Both the position numbers and the translations under genes were made by a program. This document shows, piece after piece, positions 59,505 through 64,000 of a stretch of 64,000 bases of DNA; within the stretch, counting starts at the first letter, position 1; every line of letters begins with the position of its first letter. The notes under the pieces are model-generated. The model saw only the letters and a list, made by a program, of their open reading frames with translations. It did no database searches and had not been told where the DNA came from. Origin of the DNA: Polytrichum commune (taxonomy: Eukaryota > Streptophyta > Polytrichopsida > Polytrichales > Polytrichaceae); NCBI GenBank assembly GCA_950295325.1, contig OX485807.1:4588501-4652500 (forward strand), given 5' to 3'.

Positions 59505-60138
59505 GGGAAAATGAAAGTTGATATGAAAATTGTGACTTTCATGTATTCTCTTCCTTGTGTAGAGGTGTGGGATATTGCAGGTATGAACTACAGCAAATGT
59601 GCAACTCATTTAGATATCAGTGCAAGTATCTTCAAATTTTATTTTGTTGTATAGGTGGGGATTGACAGGTGCATATATAGTACCCTAAATTGTGGTTGCT
59701 AAATAAAATATATTTGTGACCAGAAATGAGACTCTGAATCATCAGAACCAAACCATCCATGTAGAGTGGAGGCGCCCATAACCGATCACTTAAGAGACTC
59801 TGCACCAAATCTTGAGATGTATAAGGCAGTGCCAATTTTCCATGTGTGGGAAGATAGAAATCACGAGAACTGCAAATCTTTTGGTAATTTTATTCCTTAA
59901 ACTAAAATTATTGTGAATTTTTGAACCCAAAAGTTGGTTCGAACATATTATCAATGCCTAGAGTTTGCCATAACTGTTCAATTTAACCCCATTCCTCCTC
60001 CCTTTAGCACTCAAAACCATGACATATGTCATGGCAATATTGGTTCCGGCATGATCAAATTCAATCCCAACCTAACCAAAATTTAGTCTCAGCCTTGTCA
60101 AAATTCCGTTACCCTATAAATTGCCGATGGGGTCCTCA
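59505..60138. repeat. Module M (copies at 29530-29838 and 63518-64000)
   Basis: TGGGAAAATGAAAGTTGAT to TGCCGATGGGGTCCTCA. The part from 59657 recurs 3.86 kb further on, up to the window end, so block D copy 2 is bracketed by direct copies of M. The 60139-60238 remainder contains no gene. Confidence 0.85.
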
Positions 60139-60238
60139 ATGGGAATAGGCGCCTCTCCTATACCATTTGTAGCATTATGTGGGTCTCTTATAACCTTGGC
60201 GGTAGACGCTTGGCCAACTATACTAGAGGCACCTATTC

Positions 60239-63200
60239 CGTCCATACACCGAGCCATGGTGAGAGCAGCGAAGGAAATTCTAAAACCGATGAATCACTAG
60301 ACACCTAGCACACTAATCCTCGCAATTTTTTTCCAAGATCCTTGCCACTGCCTGCAATGATCGATTCGGAACTCACCTCTCTATCAGCTCGTAATCTGAA
60401 CTAAAGCACTACGACAAAGGTAAAGTGCACAGCTCTGAAGAGAAACCGGAGAATGAAGACCTGTCACCCTGATTATCCACAATTCTTTTGCATTTAAAAA
60501 GACGTCAAGAAATTGTCGTGTAAACGTAATCAAGAAACAGTGATCGAGCAGCGATGACGTCCAAATCAACCAAGGCAAATTACTACATAGAAGCCCTTGC
60601 AGAACTCTACTCCGACGGTGTAACTAAGTTCTGGCTGCTCATCTTGCTGCCGTCCATAGCTCTTGATCGGTGATGAGTGTCTACATGTGCGCTTGACCAG
60701 GCTACAACTAATCCAAAGAGAATTGCGAGAGGAATGGATTACACAAGCAGGCCATTAGAAGTCAAGCCTGGATTCTCTTACAACAACGGATCAGGAGCTG
60801 ATGAAGATCTAGTAGCGGCCAAACGAAGAATGTTAAGTAACCTACGAGCTTGTTAAGGGCTTGGAAGCATTACTAGTGATAAGCTCTGCTGCTACAGTGC
60901 GTGGCAATGCTCAGTCGGCGCCTATAGAAGAAACCGACATCCAGGTACATGCGTGGAGTATGCATCTAAGATTCTCACTTTCTTTTAAATGATCACATAG
61001 GACCTCAAAATCAACGCATGTTAATTCAATTAATAGCCCACCTACATTTACTGGTGCGGGTCACTAGTGCACGATTCCTACAAGCAGGGCCACTTTTAGA
61101 GCTTGTTTAGCCAGTGAAAGCCACTAGTTGCAACCAATGCTGGTACTCACTGTTCACCGGTGACCCGCACTAGTAAGTGTGGGTGGGCTATTAGGCACTA
61201 TCAGGGTTTATTTAGTTGCTTCTCTTTATTGGACACTTATGTTTTGATTGGTGTGTGGTTAGGTGAGGATCAACGAACAATTATCATAAAAGACACATAT
61301 TCAAAAGAGGTTGGACTACATCTTCAATTTTTATTAACTACTCAACACTCAATAATGATCACAACTTTAGGGAGGACCTACATATACAGTTTGGAATCAA
61401 CATACATACACTTCCAATAACTCTAATTGAATCATAGGAGGGCCAATTTTTGTTGATGCTTCATCGTAGATTTGGTTGATGTAACACAAGTTTTGTTGTG
61501 TATATCTAATGGGTAGAAGTTGGGGAATATGAGTATGAACTAACTAGCCCAGGGGGTAGATTCTTTAGTGGAAACCTAAATGATGTGCATGGGTGGCCAT
61601 GAAATAAAAACCCTTATATATGAGAATTTTATAAAGAAAACAAATGTATACATACTAACGGTAAGCTGAAAAATGGACTCGTGTATTTATATTAAGCTTT
61701 TCGTTTTAATGTGATAAATGTCTTCACAACATACACAAAATCTAAAATCATGAAATAAATAAGGCTTTATAACATATACAAGTTATCAAGTTCTATGACA
61801 ACAATGGATGAAAATGTAAATTGGATGAAACTAGGCACATCTATTGTCAATTTTTTCTCTAAACCTTATGGCCCCCTTTTGTGAATCTAAATTTCCTTTA
61901 AAACTCTTAATGGCCTTTTTAAATGTATACACTAGAGAGAGAAAATACCTCTCCCTTATGTGTATTGTCTATGCTAATGCCTCAAATAATACCTCTTATT
62001 ACACTTACATTAGTTTGTACATGATATGAAGCTAGGGGGTGGACTCTTCTTTGGAAACCTAAATGATGTGTGTGGATGACTATGAAATGAAAACCCCTGT
62101 ATACAACAATTTCATAGAGAAAAAAATGTATACATACTAAATGGACTCATATATTTATACTAAGGTTTCAGTTTATGTGATAAATGCCTCCCATTACATG
62201 CACAACTATATAAATTACAAAATAAATATGCCCTTATTACATATAGAAGTCATTGGGAACTATCGCCATATGAGAACAATGGATAGAAATGTAAATTGGG
62301 TGAAACAAGCACATCTATTATCAATTTTTATCTAAACCTTAGGGCCCCCTTTTGTGAATTTACATTTACTTCAAAGCTCTCAATAACCTTTTTAAATGTA
62401 CACATTAGGGAATAAAACAATACCGCTCCCTTTTGTATATTATGTACACTAATGCCTCAAATAATACCCCTTATTACACTCATGTTAGTTCATATGTGGT
62501 ATGAAGAATCCCCCCCCCCCCTTGGGTGAATAACGCCTACAATGGTAGCCAAGGTGGCAATCAACAATGATTCACCAAACTAACCATTGTCATTCTTATA
62601 CAGTTAAACCATTGGACAAGTTTTAGCATGCATTCAAACACTTATCTTTGTTTACAAAGTTAGAACAATGTCATCCTAAATTAAGATTTTTTTGGAGAAG
62701 AATTTATGAAAAATGAAGGGACTCTCAAATAGTATATACTTATTTTAGGATGTAAAGTGAGGATTTGCCAAAATTTTGCCAAATCTCAAATGCACACAAC
62801 TCACAATTGTGGAGAGTATTGAACCTTGGATGGTGTTCATATTTTGAGCACATAATCCATATAACCTCATATTTTGGTATCCATATAACCTCATATTTCG
62901 GTGTCCATTCTCAACATCGAGAAATACCATATGCAACTTTAATATAGGCATCCAATTAAGAAGATTGGGGCTCTAAGAGTGAGCCCACTAGACTGGGCAA
63001 ATTTTCTTGCTTTTATTGGTTTTTGAGACTTCATGAGATGTCCTTGTCCGTTTGTTTACAACTAAAATTGCTCATCGACCACCTACATTGTTATAGAGGG
63101 GCCTCTATTTGGAGACATTGGTAGCACACACATGGAAGCACTTACCCTAGTTGGAGCAAGATTTAAGTGCTATGCTGAATGTCAGAGATCCAAGGGAATA

Positions 63201-64000
63201 ACATCAAACAAAGAGGAGTTCTTAACTTTCAGAACTTGGAAGAATGCTTGTAATCCAATTGGATTGAAGCCCTTAAAAACATAGCAAGAGCTCAAACTCG
63301 CAACATTCTCGAGCTCAAGATTTTGGCCAAGAGCTTGTCATGAACATTCCACATTGGATCTTCAAGCCCTCAATGTCTGAGCTCTCAACCTCTCTTGTGT
63401 GAAGGGAGTCCAATGATCAAAGGCTATGACACCCATACAATTTATGGATTCAGATCCCTTGAATATTTATTTCCTCCATATAACAAGGAAGGTGGGTCTA
63501 TTGCCTGCAGCTTCATAGGCTTGACAGGTGCATATATAGTACCCTAAATTGTGGTTCCTAAATAAAATGTATTTGTGACCAAAAGTGAGACTCTGAATCA
63601 TCAGAACCAAACCATCCATGTAGAGTGGAGGCGCCCATAACCGATCACTTAAAAGACTCTGCACCAAATCTTGAGATGTATAAGGCAGTGCCAATTTTCC
63701 ATGTGTCGGAAGATAGAAATCACGAGAACTGCAAATCTTTTGATAATTTTATTCCTTAAACTAAAATTATTGTGAATTTTTGAAGCCAAAAGTTGGTCCG
63801 AATATATTATCAATGTCTAGAGTGTGCCATAACTGCTCATTTTAACCACCCATTCCTTCTCACTTTAGCACTCAAAATTATGGCATATGTCATGGCAATA
63901 TTGGTTCCGGCATGATCAAAATTCAATCCCAACCTAACCAAAATTTAGTCTCAGCCTTGTCAAAATTCCGGTACCCTATAAATTGCCGATGGGGTCCTCA
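60239..64000 (+). repeat. Block D, copy 2: K1 start-codon fragment plus upstream region, truncated by the window end
   Basis: Direct repeat of 25672-29838. It begins inside what would be the sixth K1 codon, so only the kinase 5' end (ATG at 60254-60256, minus strand) and its upstream region are present and the gene body is absent. It contains the TAGCCCACC MITE (61034-61190), the 480-bp tandem units (61555-62510), a C run at about 62510-62521, and module M from 63518. No gene is present. Confidence 0.9.
61034..61190. mobile_element. TAGCCCACC MITE in D copy 2
   Basis: Orthologue of 26471-26628; left terminus TAGCCCACCTACATTTACTG, right inverted terminus GGGTGGGCTA. Confidence 0.75.

Noticed and set aside
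59930-59960. GGTTCGAA motif suggesting a tRNA T-arm
   Set aside because: No acceptor stem or anticodon arm could be formed around it.

Overview
The window looks like nuclear DNA of a land plant. It has long AT-rich intergenic stretches, spliced genes with GT-AG introns, a Ty3/gypsy integrase fragment, a solo LTR with a 5-bp target duplication, hAT, pogo and Harbinger-like elements, and many MITEs. There are no bacterial features. The spread-out, old, nested repeats would suit a large genome (fern, lycophyte, bryophyte or gymnosperm), but the species cannot be fixed from sequence alone.

The real genes are members of one kinase family, here called K1, K2 and K3. K1 (20467-25689, minus) and K2 (31860-35198, minus) each have a long first exon coding for an alpha-helical N-terminal domain plus a protein-kinase domain. 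Two tiny exons and a last exon of about 210 codons follow. The last exon encodes a C-terminal domain that I do not recognise. The exon-to-exon splice phases (2, 1, 0) agree exactly in K1 and K2, which is the main evidence that kinase and C-terminal domain belong to one protein (816 and 805 aa). K3 (plus, left window edge) shows the last two exons of a third copy. The N-terminal helices plus kinase resemble plant MLKL-type proteins; this is a tentative assignment. K1 has lost several catalytic motifs and looks like a pseudokinase, while K2 keeps most of them.

The kinase cluster sits in a lattice of large repeats. Block A (1-2964: the K3 C-terminal exons and 3' flank) recurs inverted at 30108-33068 (K2). 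Block C (about 5245-14076) recurs inverted at about 36150-43060, upstream of K2. The two C copies differ by clean insertions: a deleted hAT element with a perfect 8-bp target duplication, a pogo-like element with a transposase C-terminal remnant, and others, each with the empty site visible in the partner copy. Block D (K1 upstream region plus about 3.4 kb, 25672-29838) recurs in direct orientation at 60239 to the window end, where it carries only the first few codons of the kinase. A simple reading is an array of C-kinase-A units broken by inversion and transposon insertion.

The rest of the window (14.1-20.4 kb and 43-60 kb) is repeat-dominated. It holds an LTR with a tRNA-primer-site-like sequence next to an inverted integrase fragment, a solo LTR of the same family with a 72-bp minisatellite, a MITE whose termini carry a 25-base G run and a 16-base C run, and a Harbinger-like element with a 34-bp snap-back hairpin. 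I saw no tRNA, rRNA or CRISPR.
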